Of a stretch of DNA of 64,000 bases, positions 37,172-45,958 are shown in pieces. Source of the stretch: Desulfobacter sp. (GTDB taxonomy: Bacteria; Desulfobacterota; Desulfobacteria; Desulfobacterales; Desulfobacteraceae); the NCBI GenBank assembly GCA_028768545.1, contig CP054838.1, positions 3,841,001 through 3,905,000 of the forward strand. The letters run 5' to 3'. The notes beneath the pieces were generated by a model that was not told the origin of the DNA, ran no database searches, and was given only the letters and a program-made list of their open reading frames with translations. The position numbers were made by a program, and so were the translations under genes. Within the stretch, counting starts at the first letter, position 1. Each line of letters starts with the position of its first letter.

Positions 37172-38382
37172 ATTTTGAATCGGTATTGTCCATTTTTTAC
37201 TGGCGTTCTGGATCCCCGTGTAAAGCAGCTTTAACAGGCTGTCCTGGTTCGGGAATGATCCCTTTGTTTTGGTCAGTTTTCGAAACTGTCGATGCACAGC
37301 CTCAATGGTATTTGTGGTGTATATTATCCGTCGAATCTCTTCTGGATATTTAAAGAAATGACTGAGGCGTTCCCAGTTGTTCCGCCAGGATTTTATCACA
37401 ATCGGGTATTTGTCATTCCATTTATTTTCCAAGATATCCAGTTCTTCTTCGGCCAGATCCTTATTGACCGCTTTATAAACACGTTTTAGATCTGCCATAA
37501 ATTCGCTTTTTATTTTTGGAACCAACGTATTTCAATGAATTTCGGATCTGGTAGACTACGCAGAGTTGAACTTCTGTGTCCGGGAATATGGTCTCAATGG
37601 CCTCGGGAAAACCTTTTAGACCATCAACACAGGCAATCAGGATATCTTTTACCCCTCGGTTTGAAAGGTCTGTTAACACCTGCAGCCAGAAGTTCGCACC
37701 CTCATTCTCGGATATGTACAGCCCAAGAACCTCTTTGCGGCCCTCGATATTCACCCCAAGAATTGTGTAAACGGCTTTGCTGCCGACCTTTCCGTTTTCT
37801 CGTACTTTATAATGTATGGCATCAAGCCATACGATTGGGTACACATTTTCCAACGGCCTGGCCTGCCATTCTTTGACGGTATGGATGATTTTATCGGTAA
37901 TGGTGCTCAGAGTGGCATTTGAAATCTCAAGTCCATAGATTTCCTGTAAATGGGAAGCCATATCATTATAACTCATGCCCAGGCCGTAAAGGGCTATTAT
38001 CTTTCTTTCAATTTCATCGCTGAGCGTTGTCTGATGTTTTTGACGATCTGTGGAGAGAAGGTTCCGGCCCTGTCACGCGGGGTTTCCAGCTCAAATTTAC
38101 CATCCAGGGATTTAATGGTCTTTTTGCTTTTTCCATTACGGCGGTTGGCAGAAACTTCCTGCCCGAGATGGGACTCCAACTCTCCTTCAAGAGCAGCTTC
38201 AGCAAGATTTTTGATTAATGATGTAAGGACGCCGCCCTTACCTGTGAAGGGTTTACCTTCCTGGATGCCTTTAAGGGCTTTTTGAAAATCAAATTCGGTG
38301 TTTTCTTCGGTCATGTCAGTTCTCCTTATTTAGCTGAGTATATCAGCTTTCATTCAACTGACACAGAATTTTGAACGCCCTC

Positions 38383-38474
38383 CTCCTTTTGGCCATTTCT
38401 TCTTCTATATTCATTACATCCACAATCAAATTCCTTAAATCTGAAATAAGATTTTGTTTTTCTGATGCATCAAA
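38383..38474 (-). other. Possible gene remnant at the right side of IS256 copy B
   Basis: On the minus strand a frame of 30 residues (SEKQNLISDLRNLIVDVM, then NIEEEMAKRR) runs into the IS end. The amphipathic composition looks coding, but it is too short to identify and has no clear start. It may be the remnant of the gene that originally held this IS end. Confidence 0.3.
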
Positions 38475-38537
38475 TTAATTCTATAATATTTTTATATTTA
38501 CAAATGGCATATTGAGTCCCTTTCGAGAGTTGATGAC

Positions 38538-39035
38538 TTATAGTTCATATTTATAAAACTTATTATCTACTTTCATTATTGGAAAAGAGCTTGGTAAATA
38601 TCTTTTGGCTATTTCATTAAAACCATTTTTCCCATAGAAACTATGGGCAGCCAAAAATTTTGGTGTTGTGCCTAAATAAATTTCTCTGATTCCATTTGAT
38701 TGTGCCCAATTTAAAAGTGTGTGCAAAAGTGCCTGCGCAACTTGATATTTATTTCCTCTATATCTCTTGTTGACAAACATTTTTCTTAAAGCGGCTTGCT
38801 TATGACCAATATCAAGTAAGCTTACAGTACCAACCATTTTTTTGTTGAATAAAGCAACCCAGAAATTACCTTTGTTTACTTGGTAAAAGCCTTTAATATT
38901 GCAGAGGTCAGGCTGATCTGCCGCAGTGATGTCAATACCAAATTCCTTTTGTTGTATATTAACAATAAGGTTCAGTATATCGTCCTCATATTTCATAGAA
39001 AATTCATCTATCTCGATTTGATTTGTATAATTCAT
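38538..39035 (-). CDS. GNAT-family N-acetyltransferase
   Basis: 165 residues, AT-rich. The acetyl-CoA site is in LRKMFVNKRYRGNKYQVAQALLHTLLNWA (an R-x-x-G-x-x-A variant). ALFNKKMVGTVSLLDIG and LGTTPKFLAAHSFYGKNGF are typical of strands 4-5 and the C-terminal helix. The substrate is unknown. It lies inside the accessory region and differs in base composition from the core genes, consistent with acquisition. Confidence 0.8.
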   Translation of the reverse strand: MNYTNQIEIDEFSMKYEDDILNLIVNIQQKEFGIDITAADQPDLCNIKGFYQVNKGNFWVALFNKKMVGTVSLLDIGHKQAALRKMFVNKRYRGNKYQVAQALLHTLLNWAQSNGIREIYLGTTPKFLAAHSFYGKNGFNEIAKRYLPSSFPIMKVDNKFYKYEL

Positions 39036-39149
39036 CGTTAGTGCTTTCTTTTCGTTTTAAGCATAGAGCTTTAATTGATAACGGTTGCGTTCAGGGCCAC
39101 CTGAAAAAGGGACAGGAATGCGCCCCTTGTGGTTCGCTGCAATGAATGG

Positions 39150-39590
39150 CTATAAAATTTTTTTGATTATCTCCCGAGCTTTCAACCAATCGGTCTTAGA
39201 TTGAAACATATATTCTGAAAATCCGATATAAAACTCTTTTTTCTGTACAAGGGCTATGAAGGTATCGCCTTCAATGACTTTATCAAAAAAATCTAATTTG
39301 AGTTTTGATGAAGTTTTATCAGTTTTGATCAAAATTTCTCTACGTTTTAAAACACCTTCCCTTGGTTGGTTAGTTCCCTCAGTGTAGCTTTTTTTTAATT
39401 TTTTTTGAGTAGATCTGTACTGCCAATAGCAAATGCCTCCTACAAGCAATGTCAATAGAGTTAGCATGAATATAGTCTCTCCAATTCCCATAGACGCTTT
39501 CATTACTAAAAACGTAATCGCCGCTATCATTAGAATAGTTGTAATTCCATATACCGAGAATACTTTTTGGGCCTTGATTTTTTTCAGCAA
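39150..39590 (-). CDS. Small membrane protein of unknown function
   Basis: 146 residues with two N-terminal hydrophobic helices (VYGITTILMIAAITFLVM; IFMLTLLTLLVGGICYW). These are followed by a cytoplasmic domain of about 85 residues (RREILIKTDKTSSKLKLDF, FYIGFSEYMFQ, WLKAREIIKKIL), a shape seen in YcxB-like proteins. I do not recognise the family firmly. It is AT-rich like the GNAT gene and probably belongs to the same imported segment. Confidence 0.55.
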   Translation of the reverse strand: MLKKIKAQKVFSVYGITTILMIAAITFLVMKASMGIGETIFMLTLLTLLVGGICYWQYRSTQKKLKKSYTEGTNQPREGVLKRREILIKTDKTSSKLKLDFFDKVIEGDTFIALVQKKEFYIGFSEYMFQSKTDWLKAREIIKKIL

Positions 39591-39758
39591 TCTACAATCA
39601 TCTTAATATGTTAAATAACCTGAAAATATGATTTCATTCATTTTTCCACCTCTGATTTATAACCCCAAATAACCGGCTCGCCCGATTCATTTGGCTCGTT
39701 TTCGCTTTGCTCACACGATCTATCCTTATTCGTTGAAATTTGTATCGGAATAAGGCTT

Positions 39759-40146
39759 TTATGATAGGTAGCCTTGAACCTTCAGCAACTCGGCTGTGAG
39801 AACAGCACCGCCAGCAGCACCACGAATCGTGTTATGGTGCAGTCCTATGAACCGGATATCAAACACATTGCATCTGCGCAACCTACCTACGCTCACCGAC
39901 ATTGCCTTATCAGATTCACGGTCTTTTTGAGGTTGAGGGCGATCCGTTTCCCCACGATAAATGATTGGCCGTTTTGGAGCAAAGGGCAACTCAAGATATT
40001 GGGGAGTGGCACGAAACCCACGCCAAATATCCACTATCTCATCAAGTTTTGGTTTAAAATTACCAAACTCCAAACTGACACATGCTGTGTGACCGTGTGT
40101 TACTGCAACTCGATTGCAATGAGCTGATATTTTTATGGATGCCCTC
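39759..40146 (-). pseudogene. C-terminal fragment of aspartate-semialdehyde dehydrogenase
   Basis: About 128 residues survive: ISAHCNRVAVTHGHTACVSL, then the drPQP-type stretch DRPQPQKDRESDKAMSVSVG, and LHHNTIRGAAGGAVLTAEL at the end. These match the C-terminal half of the archaeal/fungal-type ASADH, which makes aspartate semialdehyde for Lys/Thr/Met synthesis. The N-terminal part and catalytic Cys are missing; an IS3-family element starts at 40147. It is a clear relic. The window shows no other ASADH copy. Confidence 0.75.
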
Positions 40147-40213
40147 TGTGACAATATAAGTGAGACACTTACCCCTTGATAAATTAGTGTAGGGCGGGTA
40201 AGGCAATACTTAT

Positions 40214-40723
40214 ATGAAACCGATAAAAATGAACCCACTACCAGAGTCCGAAAAACAGGCAGCCCCCAAGGAGGCACCAATGGAAGGAGCCCATAGGGCG
40301 ACTGGAATTGGAGCCTCCTTGGGGGGACAGAATTCAATCCCTGATCCTGAAGTTCCTGAGAAAAAGCCCCGGCGTAATTTCACTGCTTCTTATAAACTGC
40401 GTATTCTCCAAGAGGTTGAAAACTGCAATGAATCCGGAGGCATAGGTAGGACACTTCGAAGAAAGGGCCTCTATTCTTCAAATTTAGCCGATTGGCGCAA
40501 AGCCCGGAATAAAGGACTTCTCAACGCCATGGCACCTCGAAAGCGAGGGAGGAAATCCAAAGAGAAGAACCCATTGGCAACAGAGGTCGCCAGACTTCAA
40601 AAAGAAAAATCTAAATTAGAGCATAAGTTAAAACAGGCGGAACTCATCATTGAAGCCCAAAAAAAAATTTCTCAGATCCTGGGAATCCAACAAAATCTGG
40701 ACGACCTCAAAGGAGACGACTGA
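40214..40723 (+). CDS. IS3-family OrfA
   Basis: 169 residues. A helix-turn-helix region (NFTASYKLRILQEVENCN, LRRKGLYSSNLADWRKARN) is followed by a coiled coil (EVARLQKEKSKLEHKLKQAELIIEAQKK). Nine A at 40659-40667 give a possible -1 slip site A AAA AAA in phase; the -1 frame stays open into orfB and would give an OrfAB fusion. The stop also overlaps the orfB start (TGATG) with GGAG just upstream, so separate OrfB synthesis by reinitiation is equally possible. Confidence 0.88.
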   Translation: MKPIKMNPLPESEKQAAPKEAPMEGAHRATGIGASLGGQNSIPDPEVPEKKPRRNFTASYKLRILQEVENCNESGGIGRTLRRKGLYSSNLADWRKARNKGLLNAMAPRKRGRKSKEKNPLATEVARLQKEKSKLEHKLKQAELIIEAQKKISQILGIQQNLDDLKGDD

Positions 40724-41730
40724 TGAATGCCGCCCTAACGTTAAGTCACGATCTTGGGAAAAAGCCTTCATGTGAGGCTTTCGGTGTCCCTCGCTCATCT
40801 TTTTATAGGTTTTATTCTCCGAAAAAACAGGTGAAATCAAAGCGGGGCAGCTCTCCTCTTTCTTTGAATCCTGATGAACAACAAACGGTTTTGGATATTC
40901 TTCACTCGGACACGTATCGAGACCAGGCCCCATACCAGGTCTATGCCTCTCTTCTTGATAAAGGAAAATACTATTGCTCCATCAGAACGATGTATCGGCT
41001 TCTTCACAAAGAACATGGTTCTGTGCCGGAACGAAGACGGCAGGTAAATCGCCCGAAATATAAAAAACCTGAATTGCTGGCAACAGGACCGAATCAGGTC
41101 TGGTCCTGGGATATTACCAAGTTGAAAAGTGTCACAAAATGGACTTATTTCTATCTGTATGTAATCATGGATATTTTCAGCAGGTATGTTGTCGGCTGGA
41201 TGGTCGCCCATAGGGAACAAACAGCATTGGCCAAAAGGCTTATTGAGAAGTCCTGTGAAAACCAAAATATATTACCCGGTCAGCTTGGACTTCATGCAGA
41301 TCGGGGAGCCAGTATGAAATCCAAAGGGGTTGCCCAACTTCTTGTCGATTTAGGGGTAACCAAAACCCACAGCAGACCGCACGTCAGCAATGATAACCCT
41401 TACTCTGAAGCTCAGTTTAAAACATTGAAATATTGTCCAAAATTTCCAAATCATTTTGGTTCGATCGAGGATACAAGAGCCTTCTGCCAGGATTTCTTTG
41501 GATACTACAATAAAGAGCATTACCATTCTGGTATTGGCCTGGTAACCCCGGAACAGTTTCATTATGGCATTGCTAAAGAGATTTATGGGTCTCGCTGTAG
41601 AACTTTGAAAGAGGCGTTTATTAAAAACCCAATACGCTTTAAGGGGAAAATCCCTCGGCCACCAGCTTTACCAGAAGCAGCCTGGATCAACAAACCGGAA
41701 CAGGAAGAGAAGGATAAGATTGGAGCCTAA
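40723..41730 (+). CDS. IS3-family OrfB (DDE integrase-core transposase)
   Basis: 335 residues. rve core: Asp in WSWDITKLKS, Asp in GLHADRGASM and Glu in DNPYSEAQFKTLKY, the DDE set of IS3 transposases. The N-terminal region (CEAFGVPRSSFYRFYSPKK) is the usual HTH linker. It appears intact, so the element may be active. Confidence 0.92.
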   Translation: MNAALTLSHDLGKKPSCEAFGVPRSSFYRFYSPKKQVKSKRGSSPLSLNPDEQQTVLDILHSDTYRDQAPYQVYASLLDKGKYYCSIRTMYRLLHKEHGSVPERRRQVNRPKYKKPELLATGPNQVWSWDITKLKSVTKWTYFYLYVIMDIFSRYVVGWMVAHREQTALAKRLIEKSCENQNILPGQLGLHADRGASMKSKGVAQLLVDLGVTKTHSRPHVSNDNPYSEAQFKTLKYCPKFPNHFGSIEDTRAFCQDFFGYYNKEHYHSGIGLVTPEQFHYGIAKEIYGSRCRTLKEAFIKNPIRFKGKIPRPPALPEAAWINKPEQEEKDKIGA

Positions 41731-41982
41731 TTTTAGGCATAAAATGTCTCATTGTCATTGACACATTCCGCTGAAAGAAAAGGCACAGATTCAAAACAGT
41801 CCTGTTTCAGGTTTTTTAACGCCAACTAATGATTGCCCTCCCTGGAAATTTGACATGCTAACCCACGGTATCAGATCATATACCTGGCTACTCAGTGGCA
41901 AAGATTATTTTATAAAAGTATTTAATTCCTTAAAACCTGCCCAACGGCCCAATATTACCATTGAAATCCGATCAGAAACCCT

Positions 41983-43505
41983 GGGCGCATTCCCATTTTC
42001 CCGGTTTTAAAAAGGCCTGTCTTTTAGAGCAAAAAGAATGATATCCTCTGTTACGCTGAAATGAACATAAATGGATTGTGCTAATGAAGAAAGCTGAAGA
42101 TTGTAATACTGTTGATGAAGTCCTTGCATGCCTCAAAGAACTGGAAGAAGATCCAAATCGCTTGGTTCGTAACGCTAACGAATTAGAACAGATGGAGCAG
42201 GAAATCCTTGAGTATACAAATCGGATAAGCGCCTTTTTTTTAAAAAAAAGATCCAGGCCTCAGTAGATTCCTCTGAACAGGTCGACCAAGAAAAAGAATT
42301 GATGTCCAATTGGCCGGGACGGATGAAAAGCGAAGGGCTTGAGACCGTTTGGATTCAGCTTTGTACAGATAGTTCGGTTGATATTCATGTTCGATACTAT
42401 CGAAGGTCCTGTGACCGCCGAAAAGGAAAAAGATATAAAGGTGCATACGCTGGCTTAATCCTTCTTGGAATCCATGATCGCTGCTCGCCTGCTTTGGCTT
42501 CTATGGTGAGTTCTTGGTCAGCCTTATTAAGTTCTTTTGAAGAAGTCCGTCAAGTGCTTTGTGACCGTGGGATGACGTTGGGTATAAAGGTCATCCGTAA
42601 ACTGACCTATCGGTACGCAGAGCGGGCTCGAGCCGAACAACAAGCGGGCCGAATCCCATTAAATGATAGAGATTTACTTGAAGGGCGGCGAGTCGTTATC
42701 AGCACTGATGGTGGCCGCACTCGGCTCAGAGAGAAGAAAAGGGGACCAAAAACCCAAAAGGATAGAACCCGATTTCGTGGGGCATGGCGAGAACCCAAGC
42801 TTTTGATCATTTATGTAGTGGACGCCCATGGAAAACAAGAAAAAAGCTTTTCACCATTTATTGATGGCTGTTTCAATGGACCGGATGGTGTATTCCACTT
42901 GTTAAAGGGTTATTTGAACTCCCTTCATATTCAGAACTCAGACAAAATACTGTTTGTTGCAGATGGGGCACATTGGATTTGGAATCGAATCCCCGGACTG
43001 CTAAAAGCATTGGGTTTGGCTCCTGAGCGTGTGTATGAACTTCTCGATTTCTACCATGCAGTTGAGCATCTGGGTACAGTAGCAGGCTTAAGGAAGACCT
43101 GGTCATCCAAGGAACGCAAACGCTGGGTATCGAAGCAGCGAGGTCTTCTGCTGAAGGGAAAGGCGATTGAGGTGGTACAGGCCGTCCAGAAGCTTTGTAG
43201 AGGCAGAAACAGTAAGGCTATCAAGACGGAACGGGATTATTTTGTGCGCAATGAACTGAGGCTTAATTTCTCAACTGTAAAAGCGTTGAACTTACCTATT
43301 GGCAGCGGTGCTATTGAAAGTTCGATTCGGAGAGTCGTGAATTTACGTCTTAAAGGTCCATGCATCTTTTGGTATCGGGAGAATGCAGAAAAAATGATTA
43401 TGCTGCGATCATTTTATAAAGCAGGGCGTTGGAACTGCCTGAAGCAGATGGCAAACATGCACAATCCAGTGCCAGCAGTATAACCGGGAAAATGGGAATG
43501 CGCCC
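41983..43505 (+). mobile_element. ISKra4-type insertion sequence (1523 bp)
   Basis: Near-perfect terminal inverted repeats, GGGCGCATTCCCATTTTCC at the left with its complement at the right. It is flanked by the perfect 8-bp duplication GAAACCCT (41975-41982 and 43506-43513). It is inserted in the replication-gene relic. GGG ends and an 8-bp duplication fit the ISKra4 family. Confidence 0.93.
42084..43483 (+). CDS. ISKra4-type transposase in two overlapping frames
   Basis: The first frame, from ATG 42084, gives MKKAEDCNTVDEVLACLKEL and stops at 42264-42266. The second continues as KKIQASVDSSEQVDQEKEL into the 394-residue catalytic part. They meet at a T8-A8 run (A at 42242-42249). A -1 slip on A AAA AAA, or one extra A by transcript slippage, fuses them. 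Candidate acidic residues: Asp in VVISTDGGRTR, Asp in LFVADGAHWIWN, Glu in PIGSGAIESSIRR. Some ISKra4 relatives are known to carry two-frame transposases, so this is probably the natural state, but a mutation is not excluded. Confidence 0.8.
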
Positions 43506-44452
43506 GAAACCCTTTGTGCAAACGGGCCAATTCGCTCGGTAGAATATATCTTTGATGTGCTTGAAGGTGTGGGCATTGATATTCTTGAGGTAAAAACAAG
43601 CCGGATTGATCTTTGTCTGGACGTCCTTTTAGATTCAAAATTATGGACACCGGCTTTAAAAGATTAAACTTCAACAACAGCCAAATTAAAACATACCTGG
43701 GATTATGGATTTGATTTTACCGGCCTCACCATTGGCAAATGGCCATATCAGCGCCCGCCTATATGACAAGGTAAAAGAAATCAGTCAAAAATCAAAAAAG
43801 TTCTGGATGTATGGTATCTGGGGAATCCCCGAAAATTCCCTCCCGGAAAACAAACGGATTATCCGGGTAGAGTTCCAGCTCAAAAGAGAAGTCATTAAAC
43901 AACTGATCAATTGCGAAATTTTCATCACTCTTGAATACCTTGATCAAATTTGGGCCTATTGCTCCCAAGACTGGTTAAAATTCTAAGACAACCCAGGAGA
44001 ACATCATTCAAAACGAAATACTTTTGATTGGTGGGTTACAATTCAAAATGGATTTATGGGTATTCAGTCCCCTACCCCTTTTGTACGAACCAAGGCCAGA
44101 AAACAGGATAAAAAACAGCTCTGCGCACAGATCTACGGCCTTTTAACATCGCTTCATGCTATTTCCCTGGAAGAACAAAAGGCCCAAGACAATATCCCTG
44201 CTGACCATGACAGTATTTTATTCAATTATATAGATACACTCAGAACGGCAAAAGATGAAAAGCTCTCTATCCCGGAAATCGTTACAAGGGATACAGAAAA
44301 AAAACGGGCCAGGTATCACAACATCAAATGACCGACAAAAAGGGCTTGCACGAGATCCGTAGGAGGCTACTGCCCCTCGGATCTCGGTGACCCCTTTTTG
44401 CCAGGTCTTTTTATTTTGTGGATAAGTAGAGAACCTATAACGATCACGCCTA

Positions 44453-44827
44453 ATGATTATGAAACCCGAATTTGTTGACATACAAGACCAAACCAAGATA
44501 ATGACAGTAGAAAAGGTCGCTCATTATCTTCATAAAAGCAATAGCTGGGTTTATAAAAACTGGAAGATCCTGGGCGGAAGGAAACTCGGAGGTTCTCTAT
44601 TTTTTCCAAATAAGGAGGATCTCTATGAGTGTATATTTAAGACAGAAAAAAGGATGGAGGTACGATTTCACCCGAAAAGGGATTCGGTTTACCGAGTCGG
44701 GTTTCAAAACCAAACGGGAAGCAAAGCAAGCCGAAGCGCAAAAACGGGAAAAACTGGACAGCCCGATAATTCAAAAGGATGGGCAGACAATCCCAACCGA
44801 CATGGCATTCTTGGATCTGGTCAATAA
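44453..44827 (+). CDS. Excisionase-like helix-turn-helix protein
   Basis: Up to 124 residues, start near 44453. IMTVEKVAHYLHKSNSWVYK and GRKLGGSLFFPNKEDLYECI match the small MerR-like/HTH_17 DNA-binding fold of excisionases that sit before integrases. The last 68 codons overlap the integrase gene in another frame, and the integrase ribosome site lies inside this gene. The functional domain is within the first 65 residues; the tail is probably unstructured. It presumably directs excision together with the integrase. Confidence 0.65.
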   Translation: MIMKPEFVDIQDQTKIMTVEKVAHYLHKSNSWVYKNWKILGGRKLGGSLFFPNKEDLYECIFKTEKRMEVRFHPKRDSVYRVGFQNQTGSKASRSAKTGKTGQPDNSKGWADNPNRHGILGSGQ

Positions 44828-45716
44828 ACGGCTGGATTATATGCAGGCATATAATTCCCAACGCCATTACCAAGACCATACCTATCTTGCCAGACGCTGG
44901 GTAAAACAATGGGGGAAATTTCATTGCAGTCAAATCAGCCTGGAAATGGTTGAACACTATCTTTTGAAACGGAAACGGGCAACATCGGGGATTACAGCAA
45001 ATAAGGATCTCAGAAATTTAAGAGCATTATTTAATTTTGGTCTGCATCCCAAACGCAAATGGATACAAGCCAACCCTACAACAGGCATTGATTTTTTCCC
45101 TGTTGAAAAACGAATTAGATATGTTCCCCCCAAAGAAGATGTTTTAAAGGTCATCTTGGCAGCCGATAAGGACACCCAGGATTATTTATGGACTATCTTT
45201 CATACCATGGGCAGAATGACTGAGATTAACCGCCTGACCTGGCAGGATATCAATTTTGAAGAGCAATGCCTTATCCTGTATACCAGAAAGAAAAAAGGCG
45301 GTCACTTAACGCCCCGTAAAGTACCCATGACCGAAAAGCTATTTGATGTTTTATCCTATCGGTACAAGTCTCGTGATAAAAGGAAACCCTGGGTATTCTG
45401 GCACCGGTATTGGAGTAGAAAAGCCAAAGAATGGATAGAAGGCCCTTTCATTGATCGCAAGTCCATAATGAAAAGCCTTTGCAAAAAAGCCGGTGTTAAA
45501 TATTTCAGGTATCATGCCTTGCGACACTGCGGTGCTTCACTGCTCGATAATGCCAATGTCCCGATTGGGTCAATTCAAAGGTTTCTGGGTCATGAGAACA
45601 GACAGACCACGGAAATTTACCTTCATTCAATTGGTAACTCGGAAAGGGAACAGATTAGAGTGTTAGACATGGATTATGAAAAAGTCTCACCCCAAATAAA
45701 AAAGCTCCTGGGGTAA
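44625..45716 (+). CDS. Tyrosine recombinase/integrase
   Basis: 363 residues, preceded by AAGGAGG seven bases before ATG 44625. N-terminal arm-binding region, SAM-like core-binding domain (about 60-150) and catalytic domain. Candidate catalytic residues: Arg in TMGRMTEINRLTW, Lys in RKKKGGHL, H-x-x-R in YHALRHCGASLL, His in FLGHENRQTTEIY and the nucleophile Tyr in EIYLHS. It ends 24 bp from the 3' end of tRNA-Arg(TCT), the usual integration target. It appears intact, unlike most of the element beside it. Confidence 0.93.
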   Translation: MSVYLRQKKGWRYDFTRKGIRFTESGFKTKREAKQAEAQKREKLDSPIIQKDGQTIPTDMAFLDLVNKRLDYMQAYNSQRHYQDHTYLARRWVKQWGKFHCSQISLEMVEHYLLKRKRATSGITANKDLRNLRALFNFGLHPKRKWIQANPTTGIDFFPVEKRIRYVPPKEDVLKVILAADKDTQDYLWTIFHTMGRMTEINRLTWQDINFEEQCLILYTRKKKGGHLTPRKVPMTEKLFDVLSYRYKSRDKRKPWVFWHRYWSRKAKEWIEGPFIDRKSIMKSLCKKAGVKYFRYHALRHCGASLLDNANVPIGSIQRFLGHENRQTTEIYLHSIGNSEREQIRVLDMDYEKVSPQIKKLLG

Positions 45717-45728
45717 AACCCCAAGAGC
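45704..45728 (-). terminator. Terminator after tRNA-Arg, overlapping the integrase stop
   Basis: Inverted repeat GCTC-TGGGGT/ACCCCA-GAGC with a short loop. On the minus strand it is followed by TTTTTTATTT, a good terminator just past the tRNA. On the plus strand it covers the integrase stop codon and has only a weak T tract. Confidence 0.7.
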
Positions 45729-45739
45729 CTTGATATCAA

Positions 45740-45816
<77 letters not shown>

Positions 45817-45958
45817 AAACAAGAGACTCTTTTACCAAAAAGAGATGGTTTTGTCCACAAAAAAATAATGACCATCTGATAATTTTCAAAATATATTGCT
45901 TTTAAGAAAACTGTGATAATGGTATACTTACTTTTTAATTCAACTTAAGGTTCTTTGA

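Larger units (their letters stand above)
35776..38314 (-). pseudogene. IS256-family transposase, copy B (interrupted and frameshifted)
   Basis: The same transposase as at 15433-16644 but dead. IS4 copy 3 splits it near its C-terminus. A one-base gain near 37504-37506 (GC for C) and a one-base loss in a T run near 38036-38041 (five T against six in copy A) shift the frame. Otherwise it is nearly identical to copy A. Confidence 0.92.
35611..38382 (-). mobile_element. IS256-family insertion sequence, copy B, interrupted by IS4 copy 3
   Basis: The left end at 35611 and right end at 38382 match copy A. The total length of 2772 bp equals 1451 (IS256-type) plus 1312 (IS4 copy 3) plus a 9-bp duplication. 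Flanks do not show a target duplication (CCATTATT against CTCCTTTT) and the left-hand gene does not resume on the right. This points to recombination or deletion at this element. Confidence 0.92.
40147..41765 (+). mobile_element. IS3-family insertion sequence (1619 bp)
   Basis: Imperfect 21-bp terminal repeats: TGTGACAATATAAGTGAGAC at the left and the complement of TGTGTCAATGACAATGAGAC at the right, with TG...CA ends as in IS3. It carries orfA and orfB. No target duplication is seen (CCCTC on the left, TTCCG on the right). The left side is the ASADH relic and the right side the replication-gene relic, so the junction is rearranged. Confidence 0.88.
41766..44331 (+). pseudogene. Rep_trans-like replication initiation gene, broken by two ISs and frameshifts
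   Basis: Pieces of one gene lie around an ISKra4-type element. Left part (41766-41982): open from the IS3 end, LTHGIRSYTWLLSGKDYFIK then NITIEIRSET. After removal of the IS and one TSD it joins LCANGPIRSVEYIFDVLEG and KTSRIDLCLDVL, ending in a stop at 43667. Further pieces follow in other frames: TWDYGFDFTGLTIGK (near 43695), ISARLYDKVKEISQKSKKFW and RIIRVEFQLKREVIKQL (43705-43986), and a C-terminal piece from 44056 (MGIQSPTPFVRTKARKQDK). RSE, SRIDLC-D and VEFQLKRE are landmarks of the Rep_trans / replication initiation factor family of plasmids and integrative elements. At least two frameshifts add to the IS insertion. It indicates that the region was once a mobile replicating or integrating element. 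Confidence 0.6.

Noticed and set aside
39060..39150. A possible integron attC-like structure (GATAAC...GTTCGC with partial arms)
   Set aside because: The arms pair poorly, core sites do not match RYYYAAC/GTTRRRY, and no second site follows the neighbouring gene; no integron integrase is present.
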